From an uncultured Microbulbifer sp. (GTDB taxonomy: Bacteria > Pseudomonadota > Gammaproteobacteria > Pseudomonadales > Cellvibrionaceae): a stretch of 64,000 nucleotides of DNA. Both the position numbers and the translations under genes were made by a program. The stretch spans positions 1-64,000 of the forward strand of contig NZ_CANLDD010000005.1 of NCBI RefSeq assembly GCF_947489355.1, in the 5' to 3' direction. The notes beneath the pieces were generated by a model. That model was not told where the DNA came from and did no database searches. It saw only the letters and a program-made list of their open reading frames with translations. Of the stretch, positions 18,620 to 30,239 are shown one piece after another. Every line of letters begins with the position of its first letter. The stretch's first letter is position 1.

Positions 18620-19146
18620 AGAAAAAACCAGGTTTCAGCGCTGTGTACCAGCCGATGATTGTGGGAAACCAGCCAGTATCAGCCAAAGCGTGTGGTATTG
18701 GTTAACCGGCTGGCTCTGCAAAAGGGGTTTGATCGCACGAATAGCCCGTCACCCATAGAAGAGCCGGTATTTTACGGTGAAACCCGGATTTGGCCCAGCG
18801 ACTATTTGTTGGGGCGACTTGCAACGGTTCGGGTATGGCCTGCGGCACCTGGATACTGCAAACTCGGCTTTCGGCCAAAGGCGCCACCCAAAGTCTGTGT
18901 GGGTGCCCACTGCCGATGTCCGCGGGCGGGCAATCGGGCTCCGTCAGAGGAGAAAAGCGTGGGGTGGTCCCTGTCCGGGGTATTCGGGCACGATGGCCAG
19001 ATCTTGATATCAAGGCATCCATCTCCATGGTTGTAATGAAGGGGGCTTTTGCCTGACCCGCGTGTAGGCAGTGGAATCCCTGTGTAACAGATACTGTGCC
19101 CGCTCGACTAAAGTGAACAAATGGACCGAATGGGAGAGTGAATAAA
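18620..19146. other. 527-bp intergenic region between MATE and DoxX genes
   Basis: No gene is supported. Both strands carry open frames of 125-168 codons, but neither has a ribosome-binding site at a sensible start or any recognisable domain, and the two overlap each other. The region must hold divergent promoters for the MATE gene and the DoxX gene; I could not pick a convincing hexamer pair. It has no obvious repeat. Confidence 0.4.
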
Positions 19147-19776
19147 ATGAGTGGTGCGATGAATAGTCTGGGTCGCTGGTATGCTTGCTTCCTGCATTTT
19201 GTACGCAAGATTGACTGGCTGGGCCCACTGGCACTGCGTATCTATTTGGCGCCGATTTTTATTATGGCCGGCCTCAACAAGATGAGCAATATTGAAGATG
19301 TAGCGGCGTGGTTTGGCAATCCCGATTGGGGCCTGGGCCTGCCGGCCCCAATGCTGATGGCCTGGTTGGCGGCGCTGGTGGAGTTCTTTGGCGGTATTGC
19401 CATTCTGGTTGGCTTTGGCACCCGTCTGGTGGCGATTCCGCTGATGTTTGTAATGGCGATTGCTGCGGTGACGGCACACTGGGAAAACGGCTGGTCGGCC
19501 CTGCCGGACAAGACACTGACAGCGCCCTGGGAGTGGCGTGAGGATCTGATCGATGAGGCGGTCCTGCGCAAGGAGCGGGTGGTCGCGCTGCTAAAGGAGC
19601 ACGGTAATTACGAGTGGCTGGCCGGGGTTGGCAATATCACCATCCTGAAAAACGGCATTGAGTTCGCTGCGACCTACTTCATTATGTTGCTGGTGCTGCT
19701 CTGCAGCGGAGCGGGCCGCTTTTTCAGTATTGATTACTGGCTGTGCCGGCGGTATTGCGGGCGGGACCCCAGCTAG
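19147..19776 (+). CDS. DoxX-family membrane protein
   Basis: Small inner-membrane protein of 209 aa with about four hydrophobic helices (near 20-45, 68-90, 95-112 and 170-190) matching the DoxX family. The first helix carries the typical RIYLAPIFIMAGLNKMSN. A polar loop of about 60 residues (115-170) interrupts the helices, longer than in the smallest DoxX proteins and like the HvfX subgroup linked to metal-binding bufferin clusters, though no such cluster is nearby. The ATG at 19147 has GGGAG ten bases upstream. Function unknown. Confidence 0.8.
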   Translation: MSGAMNSLGRWYACFLHFVRKIDWLGPLALRIYLAPIFIMAGLNKMSNIEDVAAWFGNPDWGLGLPAPMLMAWLAALVEFFGGIAILVGFGTRLVAIPLMFVMAIAAVTAHWENGWSALPDKTLTAPWEWREDLIDEAVLRKERVVALLKEHGNYEWLAGVGNITILKNGIEFAATYFIMLLVLLCSGAGRFFSIDYWLCRRYCGRDPS

Positions 19777-19814
19777 AGATGGTATACTCGCCAGCTATTT
19801 GAAAATTTGAGTGA

Positions 19815-21356
19815 GTGTTGATCTTGATAGGCAAGTTGTTTCGCCGTTCCACCTCTGCAGAGGATAAAAATCCGCCCGGGGGCGAAAAGCGCTCCCGGCG
19901 CCCTACCGAGGGTCCGGAATCGCCTGGAAAGACCGCTACAGGCCAGGTGCCCAGGCATGAATCCGGCCAGAGCGGGGGGCAATTTCGCCAAAGCGGCAGC
20001 AAGATATCTCACAGCAGGGGGCGTCAGCGTAAACGCAAGCCCAAAGCCGAACAGGTTGTCTCCCCCTGGTCGCTGGATGCGTTTCAGGTTCCGGAACAGG
20101 TGGGCAAGGTTCGCTTCCACGACCTGAACCTGCCCCTGGAGCTGATGCGTGCTATTTCCGACCTGGGCTTCCGGTATTGTTCGCCTATTCAGGGGCGTTC
20201 TCTGCCACACACTCTGAATGGCCATGATCTGGTGGGCAAGGCACAGACCGGTACCGGCAAGACCGCAGCCTTCCTGATTACCATCATCGAAGACCTGCTG
20301 CGTCATCCCTTTGAGGGAGAGCGCTATGCCGGCGAAGCCCGCTCTCTGATCATTGCTCCAACCCGTGAACTGGTGATGCAGATTGCCGATGATGCCAAGG
20401 CGCTGTGCAAATATACCGGCTTGGAAATTCACACGCTGGTGGGCGGGATGGAATACGATAAACAGCAGCGCAACTTGAATGGTCGTCTGGTGGATATCCT
20501 GGTCGCTACGCCCGGACGTCTGCTGGATTTTGTCGGCAACCGCGATTGTTTTCTGGATCAGGTGGAAGTCCTGGTGATCGATGAAGCCGACCGTATGCTG
20601 GATATGGGCTTTATTCCCCAGGTGCGCCGTATCGTGCGCCAGACGCCGCGCAAAACCCACCGCCAGACGATGTTCTTTTCTGCCACCTTTACCCCGGAAG
20701 TCGATGCCCTGGTTGAGCAGTGGACCGATGATCCTGTCCTGGTGGAAATCGAACCGGAGCGGGTGGCCACCGATTCCGTAGAGCAGCATGTGTACTTAGC
20801 CGCAAGCAAAGAAAAATACGCCCTACTGTATAACATACTGCAGAGCGGCGATGTGGATAGCCTGATCGTATTCGCCAACCGCCGAGACCAGTGCCGTCGC
20901 CTGCACGAAAGACTGCTTGCCCACGGTTTTTCTGCGGGCCTGCTTTCCGGAGAAGTGGCGCAGAACAAGCGCGTGCGCACCCTGGAAGACTTCAAATCCG
21001 GCAAGACCAAGGTGCTGGTGGCCACTGATGTTGCCGGCCGCGGTATCCATATCGACGGCATCAGCCACGTGGTGAACTTTACACTGCCAGAGGAACCGGA
21101 GGATTATGTGCACCGCATTGGCCGTACCGGCCGTGCCGGTAAAACGGGTACCTCTATCAGCTTCGCCTGTGAAGATGATGCTATGCGCCTTGAGCCGATA
21201 GAACAGTTACTGGGACAAAAATTAAAATGCGAGGTCCCACCGGAAGCGCTGGTACAAAAGCCCCCCGCGGTCGAAGTCCGCCATAGCGGAAGTGACAGGG
21301 GCTCTAGAAGCAGCCATGGTAGACACCGCAGCGGCGGTCGGGGCCGTCCACGTTAA
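19815..21356 (+). CDS. rhlB: DEAD-box ATP-dependent RNA helicase (RhlB-like)
   Basis: RNA helicase of 513 aa. Motif order is complete: Q motif (GFRYCSPIQ), I AQTGTGKT at 143-150, Ia PTRELV, Ib TPGRLLD, II DEAD in [16 protein letters not shown], then IV-VI with [10 protein letters not shown] and [10 protein letters not shown]. About 95 residues before the core form a basic, Gly/Ser/Arg-rich disordered extension, and the tail is RG-rich ([15 protein letters not shown]). This long-N-terminus form resembles pseudomonad RhlB. The start is a GTG (or adjacent TTG), because no in-frame ATG precedes the core. It likely acts in RNA decay or ribosome assembly. Subfamily assignment is less certain than the DEAD-box call. 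Confidence 0.9.
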   Translation: MLILIGKLFRRSTSAEDKNPPGGEKRSRRPTEGPESPGKTATGQVPRHESGQSGGQFRQSGSKISHSRGRQRKRKPKAEQVVSPWSLDAFQVPEQVGKVRFHDLNLPLELMRAISDLGFRYCSPIQGRSLPHTLNGHDLVGKAQTGTGKTAAFLITIIEDLLRHPFEGERYAGEARSLIIAPTRELVMQIADDAKALCKYTGLEIHTLVGGMEYDKQQRNLNGRLVDILVATPGRLLDFVGNRDCFLDQVEVLVIDEADRMLDMGFIPQVRRIVRQTPRKTHRQTMFFSATFTPEVDALVEQWTDDPVLVEIEPERVATDSVEQHVYLAASKEKYALLYNILQSGDVDSLIVFANRRDQCRRLHERLLAHGFSAGLLSGEVAQNKRVRTLEDFKSGKTKVLVATDVAGRGIHIDGISHVVNFTLPEEPEDYVHRIGRTGRAGKTGTSISFACEDDAMRLEPIEQLLGQKLKCEVPPEALVQKPPAVEVRHSGSDRGSRSSHGRHRSGGRGRPR

Positions 21357-21626
21357 TCCGCCCATTGTCTGCAAACAGGGTGATTAGACCCATCGACATC
21401 CCTGAATAACCAAAGACTCAGGCTTAGGTGGTGTTGAAACTGTGGCGAAAGTATCAGTTTTCACTGTATCAGTCCGTTTTTCCTCCACGCCTTTTATTTC
21501 TGTCCTAGAATCTTACTGGCAGCCTCTGCTGTTGGGGTAATCACACTATCGACATCCTTTAGGCTTAAACGGCTCTCTTCGCACCAGAGCCTGCCTTGCA
21601 TTCGGATATTTTCTCTTTCATGTGAA

Positions 21627-22790
21627 ATGACTGGATTTCGGATGCGTACGCTCTATCTGCATATTGGTTTTCACAAGACAGGCTCCAGCTCGCTGCAACT
21701 GGCTTTGAAGTGCTATGCACAGCAATTAAAGGCAATAGGGTTTGAGTTTCTGAGCCTTGGTAAAAAAGGTAATTCCTCCGGTGCCGTTGAAGTTTTTAAG
21801 CACGGTGAGCGCGTGTATTTCCAGCTGAATCAGCGCCTTGACATGCTGCTGGCGAGCAGCACTGGTGAGAGAGCAATCGTCTCTGCCGAGCACCTGTGTT
21901 TCCTGCATTTGCGCCGGGATATAGAGCAGGTCCATACAGTCTGCTCAAACTATTTTGATGATATTCGGGTCGTTATTTATCTGCGCAGGCAGGATTTACA
22001 GGCCGTTTCCTTTAAAAAGCAGTCCGCGCGCGGATGTGCTTTGAACATGAGTTCCTCGAGCAAGCTGCTCGGACACAGTGAAGGTGCTTTTCCTCGAATA
22101 GATGAAAATATAAAAATTTATTATGATTATTTTGCCAAACTGCAGCTGTGGGAGAGGGTTTTTGGCAAAGCGTCCCTTATGATCAGGGAGTTCTCCAGTG
22201 AGGCGCTTAGGGGCGGGGATATTGTCAGTGACTTCTCGACCTTTTTAAGGGGAGATCTGGCCATTCCCCCCTGCCGGGTGAACGAGGGGGTAGGCCGCAA
22301 ACAGTTCCTTTTAACCCACAAGCTGCTTGAGCTGGGGGTGGCGGAATCTGAGATTAAAAAACTCAAGCCAGCAATGGCCGGTGACAAGACGGTATTGAAA
22401 CCTTCGCGCAGTGCTGCGGTGGATTTTTTTATGCAATTTAAACAATCCAACCAACAGCTCAATGACCACTACCTGCAACATGGTTCCGGCCTGGCATTTA
22501 GCGGCGATTTCAGCAGTTACCCTGTGCGGGGTAATGATCGCCTGTGCTCACAGGATCTGGCTGCTTGGGTTCCCGAGCTATTTGCCGCTGGAGTGCAAGC
22601 GCCAGAAGGGCTGCGGGACACGCTGCTGATTGGCCGGATTAAGGCGTTGTTGGTGGAGAAATTAAAAGACGCTGCACTGGAAGAGGAGCTAAAGGGTTTG
22701 GCCCAGTGCCTGGCCTCGACAGCATATATTGCCCAGGTGCGAGAGCCATGGTATCGGCTGATAAAGGGAAGAAAACGTTCCGGGAGGTAG
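21627..22790 (+). CDS. Sulfotransferase-like P-loop protein
   Basis: Protein of 387 aa (382 if it starts at the ATG at 21642). Its N-terminus LHIGFHKTGSSSLQLALK matches the 5'-phosphosulfate-binding loop of PAPS-dependent sulfotransferases, seen in bacterial carbohydrate or lipid sulfotransferases. A second conserved segment, RVVIYLRRQDLQAVSFKKQ (about residues 112-130), fits the 3'-phosphate-binding strand, where an Arg and Ser contact PAPS. The rest is not recognisable. It faces a glycosyltransferase gene convergently across 175 bp, so the pair may modify a surface glycan. The fold call is fair; the acceptor is unknown. Confidence 0.7.
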   Translation: MTGFRMRTLYLHIGFHKTGSSSLQLALKCYAQQLKAIGFEFLSLGKKGNSSGAVEVFKHGERVYFQLNQRLDMLLASSTGERAIVSAEHLCFLHLRRDIEQVHTVCSNYFDDIRVVIYLRRQDLQAVSFKKQSARGCALNMSSSSKLLGHSEGAFPRIDENIKIYYDYFAKLQLWERVFGKASLMIREFSSEALRGGDIVSDFSTFLRGDLAIPPCRVNEGVGRKQFLLTHKLLELGVAESEIKKLKPAMAGDKTVLKPSRSAAVDFFMQFKQSNQQLNDHYLQHGSGLAFSGDFSSYPVRGNDRLCSQDLAAWVPELFAAGVQAPEGLRDTLLIGRIKALLVEKLKDAALEEELKGLAQCLASTAYIAQVREPWYRLIKGRKRSGR

Positions 22791-22965
22791 CTTCTTAACG
22801 AATTTGGCTCACGATCATTGCCAAGAAGGCGAAAGAAAAGCCTATATCGAGCATTCGCAGTGCATTATTGGTGGGCCTGGAACGGAGAGGCTGGGGAAAC
22901 TGATAATAATCGTGCGCCTATTTTTTGCAGATAGATCTTTCCCGGCATTGTCTATGGCTTAATCG

Positions 22966-24069
22966 TTATGTGGTCACTGTCCTCGTGTAAATGTTGAGTA
23001 CTTGCCGGGCAATAATCTCCCAGGTGAATTGTTCTCTTACGATCTGGAATCCGCAGTTTCCCATTTCCTTGCTAAGTTCACGGTTGTTCAAAAGTCTCAG
23101 AATCCCTTTTTTTAGGTCCGATGATGATTCGGGTTTGGTTAATATTCCGGTGATACCATGCTGAACAATATAAGGTGTACCGCCAACATCAGATGCGATA
23201 AGCGGCAATCCTGAGGCCATGGCTTCGAGTCCGGCGATACTCATGCCCTCCATAAGGGATGGGAGTGAAGAGGCGTTTGCACCCCGGTAAATGTCGGACA
23301 TTTCCCGGTGGTTAACATTGCCTAAGAAGTGTGCATGCCCGGACTTTATTTTACTGTTCAAGGTGCCTTTGATTCCAGCGGATTCACTGCCTTCGCCTGC
23401 GATGACTAAGTGCAACCGGGGGTCATCGATGGCGGCAACAGCCTGGGCAAGGAAGCGCACCCCCTTCACTGGCTCGAGCCGGCAACCGATAGCGATAACG
23501 TAGGCACCTTCGGGAATGGAAAGTTTTTCCCTTAAAGAGGATTTGCCAGGATGGAAGACAGAGGTGTCAACGCCATTGCAGGTGAACAGGACAGGCTTCT
23601 GGTAGCCGGTCTCTTTGGTTTTCTCAACCAGGGTTTCACTGACGGCCAGTATCGTTGTGGTGACTTCCAGCTGTCTAAGCATTTTCCTACGGTTTTTCTT
23701 CCCTTTTTGTACCCTTTTGACAAATGAAGAGGTGTGGTTAGTAAATATTACCGGGATTGATGCCCCTTTACAGGCATTTAATGGTCGCATTCCGTGAACA
23801 TGGATGATATCTATCTGAAGTGCATGGATTGTTTGCCGAATACGCCTTCGGAGTAACCAATCATACAATAAATGGCTGTCGGGTAGTTGGAGACGTTCTA
23901 CGGATACTCCGTCAATCCAGTCACGATGGGGCGTTTTGCTGTCTGGTTTTCGGGTCAGTACCCGGACATTATGGCCGATCTTGACTAGCGCTTTGGAAAG
24001 TTCAAGTACGTGTGTCTGAACTCCGCCGATAGACGGGGGAAAAGTATTGCTGATCATTAAAATATTCAT
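22966..24069 (-). CDS. Glycosyltransferase family 4 protein
   Basis: Cytosolic or membrane-associated retaining glycosyltransferase of 367 aa with the GT-B fold. The N-terminal domain begins ILMISNTFPPSIGGVQTHV, the typical acceptor-domain start. The C-terminal nucleotide-sugar domain contains EGMSIAGLEAMASGLP, the E-x7-E motif of GT4 enzymes, and ASDVGGTPYIV. It lengthens a glycan or glycolipid; sugar and acceptor are unknown. The gene is AT-richer (about 45 percent GC by eye) than its surroundings and has no operon partner, which suggests acquisition by transfer. Confidence 0.88.
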   Translation of the reverse strand: MNILMISNTFPPSIGGVQTHVLELSKALVKIGHNVRVLTRKPDSKTPHRDWIDGVSVERLQLPDSHLLYDWLLRRRIRQTIHALQIDIIHVHGMRPLNACKGASIPVIFTNHTSSFVKRVQKGKKNRRKMLRQLEVTTTILAVSETLVEKTKETGYQKPVLFTCNGVDTSVFHPGKSSLREKLSIPEGAYVIAIGCRLEPVKGVRFLAQAVAAIDDPRLHLVIAGEGSESAGIKGTLNSKIKSGHAHFLGNVNHREMSDIYRGANASSLPSLMEGMSIAGLEAMASGLPLIASDVGGTPYIVQHGITGILTKPESSSDLKKGILRLLNNRELSKEMGNCGFQIVREQFTWEIIARQVLNIYTRTVTT

Positions 24070-24208
24070 GGCAGTTTACAACATTTTGGCTGGCCGAGGA
24101 GGTATTGGCTACAGCGGGAAAGATAGAAGATGGCAGAATAGGGGTTCTGCCACGGGCTTGTGTGGAGCGTAATATATCACCGGCAGAATTTTTTTGATTA
24201 ACCAATAC

Positions 24209-25048
24209 CTAATTGGGTTGTATGGCAGAGTGTGTTTCTGTCCCTGGGTCTCCCTCCTTGCGCAAGCGCTCAATCCACAGCGCGGTACCCCCCGCCACTG
24301 CCGCAGGCATCACGAAAATATTTAAAATTGGCACCATCTTTGCGAGCATGACGGTTCCACCAAAGGCGAGGCTGGTGAGTTTGCGGCGGCGCAGTATCCT
24401 TTTCAGTTCATAGAAGGGGCGCTGGTGATTGTCCAGAGGGTAATCCACATATTGGATCGCCATGCACCAGGCGCCCCAAAGCGCGGTTAATACTGCGGGA
24501 AAAATGACGGTCCAGCTGGTGACGGTGGCGATCAGGAAAATAACCAGGCCCCAAACAATAAAATATCCCAGTTTGCGCAATTCTCGCCCGAGTGTGCGCC
24601 AAACCATGCTCAGCAGGGGTTCTGTCGGTGGTGCCTTGCCAGTCAGCAGCGCTTCCACTTTTTCCGCGAGCAGGCCGTTAAAAGGAGCGGCGATGATATT
24701 GGTGATGACGCCAAACAGATAGCCATATACAAGAAGAAACAAGAACAGTACCAGTAGGGCAATGGTCCAGGCGAGCCAGCGAAACACCCCGGCAGCCCAG
24801 GCGGCCCCCTTGGCCATCATTGTTTCCCACCAGGGCATATTTTCCGTGTCGACCGGTGTGTGTGAGAGCAGACTGCCGAGATAGTCGGTAAGGCCGCCGA
24901 GTTGCGAGAGCATAATGGCACTGATCACAATAAACAGCACAAGGTTGATCAGTAGTGGCACCAGAATAAAGGGGCGCAGCTCACGGCGGGTGATCAGGCG
25001 GGCACCGCGCACCAGGGCGTCGATACCGTGTACAGGGTTGGAAGTCAT
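24209..25048 (-). CDS. cysZ: Sulfate transporter CysZ (EI24 domain)
   Basis: Inner-membrane protein of 279 aa with four to six hydrophobic stretches, matching the CysZ/EI24 family, which brings sulfate into the cell for cysteine synthesis. Characteristic are the N-terminal GARLITRRELRPFILVPLLINLVLF and YVDYPLDNHQ in the C-terminal half. It lies 21 bp downstream of the PA4642-type gene and gatBAC lie further upstream. A sulfate-assimilation role fits the ATP sulfurylase gene at 55.3 kb, but the two loci are 30 kb apart. Confidence 0.88.
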   Translation of the reverse strand: MTSNPVHGIDALVRGARLITRRELRPFILVPLLINLVLFIVISAIMLSQLGGLTDYLGSLLSHTPVDTENMPWWETMMAKGAAWAAGVFRWLAWTIALLVLFLFLLVYGYLFGVITNIIAAPFNGLLAEKVEALLTGKAPPTEPLLSMVWRTLGRELRKLGYFIVWGLVIFLIATVTSWTVIFPAVLTALWGAWCMAIQYVDYPLDNHQRPFYELKRILRRRKLTSLAFGGTVMLAKMVPILNIFVMPAAVAGGTALWIERLRKEGDPGTETHSAIQPN

Positions 25049-25069
25049 ACTGTTACCTCTTGCCAGCGG

Positions 25070-25369
25070 TCAGGAGCGGGCTCCGGCGGCTTCCAGGATC
25101 TCGCTGTAGTCATCACCCAGGCGGTGTTCATTGATACGGGCCAGCAGGGTTTTGCCATCCGGGCCCGGACTGTCCAGATCCAGCCCCTGGGCCTGGAAAA
25201 GCTGCACAAAGGTGGCAAAATTCTCCACCCGCATACTGCGGTAGGCGCGCTCGAGAAGGTGGTAATCCCGGTTGATGCCTTCAGGTGCCTCGCCAGCCAG
25301 GAATCCAGCAATGCGTTTCTCATCAAAGACTTCCCCGAGGACTTTCTGCTTGTCTTTTTTAAGGTTCAA
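25070..25369 (-). CDS. PA4642-family small protein of unknown function
   Basis: Soluble 99-aa protein resembling the conserved pseudomonad protein PA4642. It is charged and probably helical, with KKDKQKVLGEVFDEKRI at the N-terminus and a GPDGKTLLARINEH segment. Translation probably begins at a TTG with AAGGATGAG just upstream; the ATG inside that Shine-Dalgarno is out of frame. It lies between cysZ (21 bp) and gatB (78 bp). No function is known. Confidence 0.7.
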   Translation of the reverse strand: MNLKKDKQKVLGEVFDEKRIAGFLAGEAPEGINRDYHLLERAYRSMRVENFATFVQLFQAQGLDLDSPGPDGKTLLARINEHRLGDDYSEILEAAGARS

Positions 25370-25447
25370 AATCTCATCCTTATTTCATGCAATACGAGTT
25401 TGCGGCGGCCTTGGCTAACCGATCAACCGGTTTTCTTTTATCGACGC

Positions 25448-26899
25448 TCAAAGCAGGGCATCGAGCTTTTCTTTGAGGATTTTGTTGAGCAGTTTCGGAT
25501 TTGCCTGTCCACTGGAGGCTTTCATGATCCGGCCAACAAAATAGCCCATCATTCTTGGCCGCTTGGCTTCATCTGCTTTTCGGTAGTTTTCCACCTGTGA
25601 GCTGTTGGTTGCGATGACCTCATCCACCATTTTCTCGATAACGCGGCTATCGGATAGCTGTATGTAGCCATGTTTCTGGATAATGTCGTCGGCCATGTCT
25701 GCGCTCTTCGTCATAGCGTCAAAGACCCGCTTTGCAATCTTGCTGGAAAGGGTGTTGTCCTTGATCCGTACAATCAGGCTGGCCAATTGTTCCGGGGAAA
25801 CCGGCGATTGGGAAATGGTGATTTCTCGCCGTTTCAGCAACGCGCTGATCTCACCGGTAACCCAGTTAACGGCCAGTTTGGGCGCGTTGCAAACCCTGCA
25901 GACGGTTTCGAAATAATCGGCAGTGGCACGCTCCTGGGTGAGCAGGTTGGCATCGTAGGCGGAGAGTGAGTACTCCGACCGGAAGCGTGCGGTCTTGGCG
26001 TCAGGCAACTCGGGGAGCTGATGGCGCAATTGTTCGATATAGTCGTTACTGAGTACCACCGGAAGCAAATCCGGGCAGGGGAAATAGCGGTAGTCATTGG
26101 CCGCTTCCTTGCTGCGCAGTGAACGGGTTTCATCTTTATCGACGTCGTAGAGGCGGGTTTCCTGCACGATGTTGCCGCCGTCCTCTAGAGCATCAATCTG
26201 GCGTCCGGCCTCCGCCTTGATGGCGCGCTCAACGAAACGGAAAGAGTTGATGTTTTTCAATTCTGTGCGCGTGCCCAGCTTAGCCTCGCCCTTGGGCCGC
26301 ACTGAGACGTTGGCGTCGCAACGCATTGAGCCCTGGGACATATCCCCGTCGGAAATGTCCAGATAGGTCACAATAGAGTGAATTTTTTTCAGGAAGGCGA
26401 CTGCTTCGGCTGCACTGCGCATATCGGGTTCCGACACGATTTCAAGCAGTGGCGTGCCGGCGCGATTGAGATCGATACCAGACATGCCGTGGAAGTCTTC
26501 GTGCAGGGATTTGCCGGCATCCTCTTCCAGATGTGCGTGGTGGAGGCGCACTGTCTTGTTGCTGCCGTCTGCAAGATAGATTTCCACTTCGCCGGCACCG
26601 ACGATGGGCTGATCCAACTGGGTGGTTTGGTAGCCTTTGGGCAGGTCCGGATAAAAATAGTTTTTGCGCTCAAAAACGGAGCGCTTGCCGATGTGCGCAT
26701 TCATGGCCAGGGCGAACAGGACCGCACAGCGGAAAGCCTCTTCGTTGGGTACCGGTAAGGTGCCCGGCATGGCCAGGTCGACGGCACAGGCCTGGGTATT
26801 GGGCTCTGCACCGAAGCGGGTGCTGGCCCCGGAGAAGAGTTTCGACTTGGTGGAGAGCTGGACGTGTACTTCCAGCCCGATCACAACTTCCCATTCCAC
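25448..26899 (-). CDS. gatB: Asp/Glu-tRNA amidotransferase subunit B
   Basis: Subunit of the GatCAB transamidosome that binds misacylated Asp-tRNA(Asn) and/or Glu-tRNA(Gln) and activates it for amidation. 483 aa: an N-terminal cradle with [13 protein letters not shown] and [20 protein letters not shown], then the C-terminal YqeY-like tail domain ending near [13 protein letters not shown]. It starts with a GTG preceded by AAAGGAG, 17 bp after gatA on the same strand. In bacteria with a glutaminyl-tRNA synthetase the complex mainly serves asparagine. Confidence 0.97.
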   Translation of the reverse strand: MEWEVVIGLEVHVQLSTKSKLFSGASTRFGAEPNTQACAVDLAMPGTLPVPNEEAFRCAVLFALAMNAHIGKRSVFERKNYFYPDLPKGYQTTQLDQPIVGAGEVEIYLADGSNKTVRLHHAHLEEDAGKSLHEDFHGMSGIDLNRAGTPLLEIVSEPDMRSAAEAVAFLKKIHSIVTYLDISDGDMSQGSMRCDANVSVRPKGEAKLGTRTELKNINSFRFVERAIKAEAGRQIDALEDGGNIVQETRLYDVDKDETRSLRSKEAANDYRYFPCPDLLPVVLSNDYIEQLRHQLPELPDAKTARFRSEYSLSAYDANLLTQERATADYFETVCRVCNAPKLAVNWVTGEISALLKRREITISQSPVSPEQLASLIVRIKDNTLSSKIAKRVFDAMTKSADMADDIIQKHGYIQLSDSRVIEKMVDEVIATNSSQVENYRKADEAKRPRMMGYFVGRIMKASSGQANPKLLNKILKEKLDALL

Positions 26900-26916
26900 G
26901 GTGAAGGCTCCTTTCC

Positions 26917-28368
26917 TTATACAGCCACAGCGCTGGCTGTGTGCCAGTTGGTGACCTGCTGATAGCGGTGAGCGATATTGAGTATGCGCGCCTCATCCAG
27001 GTAGTTACCGGTGATTTGCAGGCCCACAGGCAGATTGTCAACCAGTCCGCAGGGGATGGACATACCCGGCAGACCCGCCAGGTTGGTGGCAATGGTGTAG
27101 ATATCTTCCAGATACATGGCCACCGGATCGGCGCTCTTGGTGCCCAGTTTAAAAGCCGGAGAGGGTGTAGTGGGTCCCATAATCACATCCACTTGCTCGA
27201 AAGCGCTGGCAAAGTCCTGTTTGATCAGGCGGCGCACCTGTTGAGCCTTGTTGTAATAGGCATCGTAATAGCCCGCAGACAGCGCATAGGTGCCGACCAG
27301 AATGCGTCGTTGTACCTCCTCGCCAAAGCCTTCGCCGCGGGAACGTCTGTACAAGTCGCGCAGATCTTCAGGTGCCTGGCAACGATATCCGTAGCGTATC
27401 CCGTCGAAACGGGACAGGTTGGCGGAGGCTTCTGCCGGTGCGATCACATAGTAGGCGGGAATCGCCAGTTTACTGTGGGGCAGGCTGATGTCCTGCAATT
27501 GTGCCCCGAGCTGCTCGTACTCACGCAGGGCTTCCTGTATGCGATCAGCGATACCAGGGTTTAGTCCTTCACCAAAGTACTCGGTGGGGATACCGATCTT
27601 GAGGCCGGTAAGGGCCTTATTCAGACCTTTGCCAAAGTCGGTTTGTGGTCGGTTCAGGCTGGTGGCATCCTTGGGGTCGTAACCGGCCATGGCGGACAGG
27701 AGGTAGGCGGCATCTTCGGCAGTGCGCGCGATGGGCCCGGCCTGGTCCAGGCTGGAGGCATAGGCCACGATGCCCCAGCGTGAAACCCGTCCGTAGGTGG
27801 GCTTCAGGCCGGTGGTATTGGTCAGGGCGGCCGGCTGGCGGATAGAGCCGCCGGTGTCGGTTGCGGTAGAAGCTGGTGCCAGCAGCGCCGCCACAGCCGC
27901 GGCAGAACCCCCGGAGGAGCCGCCGGGAACACAACTGGTGTTCCAGGGGTTTTTTACCGGACCGTAGTAGCTGCTTTCACTGGAGGAGCCCATGGCGAAC
28001 TCATCCATATTGGTTTTCCCAAGGGTGACAGCGCCTGCCGCATTCAAATTTTCAACAATGGTGGCATTGTAGGGGGGTACAAAGTTATCCAGCATTTTCG
28101 AAGCGCAACTGGTGCGCACACCGCTGGTGCAGATAATATCCTTGTGGGCGATCGGTACGCCACACAGTGCCGGTGCTTCTCCGCTGGCCAGGCGTTGGTC
28201 GGCGGCTTTGGCCTGGGCCAGAGCCAGCTCTTCGGTCACCGTGATAAAACTGTTGAAACCACTATCCAGTTGTTGAATGCGGTCGAGTAAATGGCGGGTG
28301 AGTTCAGTGCTGGAAAACGCCTTTCTCCGCAGTCCGAGGATGATCTCGGCGATAGTGAGCTGATGCAT
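26917..28368 (-). CDS. gatA: Asp/Glu-tRNA amidotransferase subunit A
   Basis: Amidase subunit that releases ammonia from glutamine and amidates the acyl-tRNA held by GatB. 483 aa, usual length. The amidase-signature Ser-cisSer-Lys triad is in place: Lys76 in PIAHKDI, Ser151 in [10 protein letters not shown] and Ser175 in [10 protein letters not shown]. It lies between gatC (73 bp upstream) and gatB (17 bp downstream), so the complex is made from one minus-strand transcript. Confidence 0.97.
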   Translation of the reverse strand: MHQLTIAEIILGLRRKAFSSTELTRHLLDRIQQLDSGFNSFITVTEELALAQAKAADQRLASGEAPALCGVPIAHKDIICTSGVRTSCASKMLDNFVPPYNATIVENLNAAGAVTLGKTNMDEFAMGSSSESSYYGPVKNPWNTSCVPGGSSGGSAAAVAALLAPASTATDTGGSIRQPAALTNTTGLKPTYGRVSRWGIVAYASSLDQAGPIARTAEDAAYLLSAMAGYDPKDATSLNRPQTDFGKGLNKALTGLKIGIPTEYFGEGLNPGIADRIQEALREYEQLGAQLQDISLPHSKLAIPAYYVIAPAEASANLSRFDGIRYGYRCQAPEDLRDLYRRSRGEGFGEEVQRRILVGTYALSAGYYDAYYNKAQQVRRLIKQDFASAFEQVDVIMGPTTPSPAFKLGTKSADPVAMYLEDIYTIATNLAGLPGMSIPCGLVDNLPVGLQITGNYLDEARILNIAHRYQQVTNWHTASAVAV

Positions 28369-28441
28369 AGTATTCCTTTAAGACTCTAGACGAACCGGGG
28401 GGCTGAGGCGTGTCGGGCAGAGTTTGTTGATGAAAACCCAT

Positions 28442-28729
28442 TCACTCGATCACTTTGGGCACCAAATAGAGGCCCTCCTCCGCCTGCGGCGCCAGGGCAA
28501 GGAAGTCTTTGCGCCTGTCGGACTCTGTCACGGCATCGGTGCGCAGCGTTTGTTCTTCGTCCAGCGGGTGCGCCATGGGTGTGATCCCGTCGGTATTGAC
28601 TGCCTGTAGCTGATCCACCAGTTGCAGGATCTCGCCGAGACGGTCGCTGACCTCTTCCAGGGTTTCCTTGGATATGGCAATGCGGGCCAGTTCCGCCAGC
28701 TTCTCTACGGTTTGTGTATCCACAGCCAT
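28442..28729 (-). CDS. gatC: Asp/Glu-tRNA amidotransferase subunit C
   Basis: Small belt subunit that wraps GatA and stabilises the amidotransferase, 95 aa. The start ATG at 28729 gives AVDTQTVEKLAELARI, the conserved helical N-terminus, with GGAGG about twelve bases upstream; the frame stays open further upstream but that part has no family resemblance. The ending LYLVPKVIE matches other GatC proteins. First gene of the gatCAB unit, divergent from mreB across 354 bp. Confidence 0.95.
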   Translation of the reverse strand: MAVDTQTVEKLAELARIAISKETLEEVSDRLGEILQLVDQLQAVNTDGITPMAHPLDEEQTLRTDAVTESDRRKDFLALAPQAEEGLYLVPKVIE

Positions 28730-30118
<1,389 letters not shown>

Positions 30119-30239
30119 TGGATTTGATGTTACTTTAAACGCTCTGCGAACCCGCTGTCGGCGGCCGGTTTCACAGTTCCAGCGACATCCGATCTAAGGT
30201 GGCATCAATATTCATTGACCTGTACAAAGGGAGCTGCTT

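Noticed and set aside
18659-19208. Overlapping open frames on both strands between the MATE and DoxX genes
   Set aside because: They overlap each other and the DoxX gene start, have no ribosome-binding site and resemble nothing known.
21627-25048. Sulfotransferase, GT4 and cysZ as one sulfated-glycan operon
   Set aside because: Strand changes, wide gaps and cysZ's tight link to the PA4642-type and gat genes argue against one operon; only a loose functional connection is possible.
25412-25440. Hairpin AACCG/CGGTT followed by T-rich sequence downstream of gatB
   Set aside because: The T-rich side follows the hairpin on the plus strand, while gatB is on the minus strand; there is no plus-strand gene ending there.
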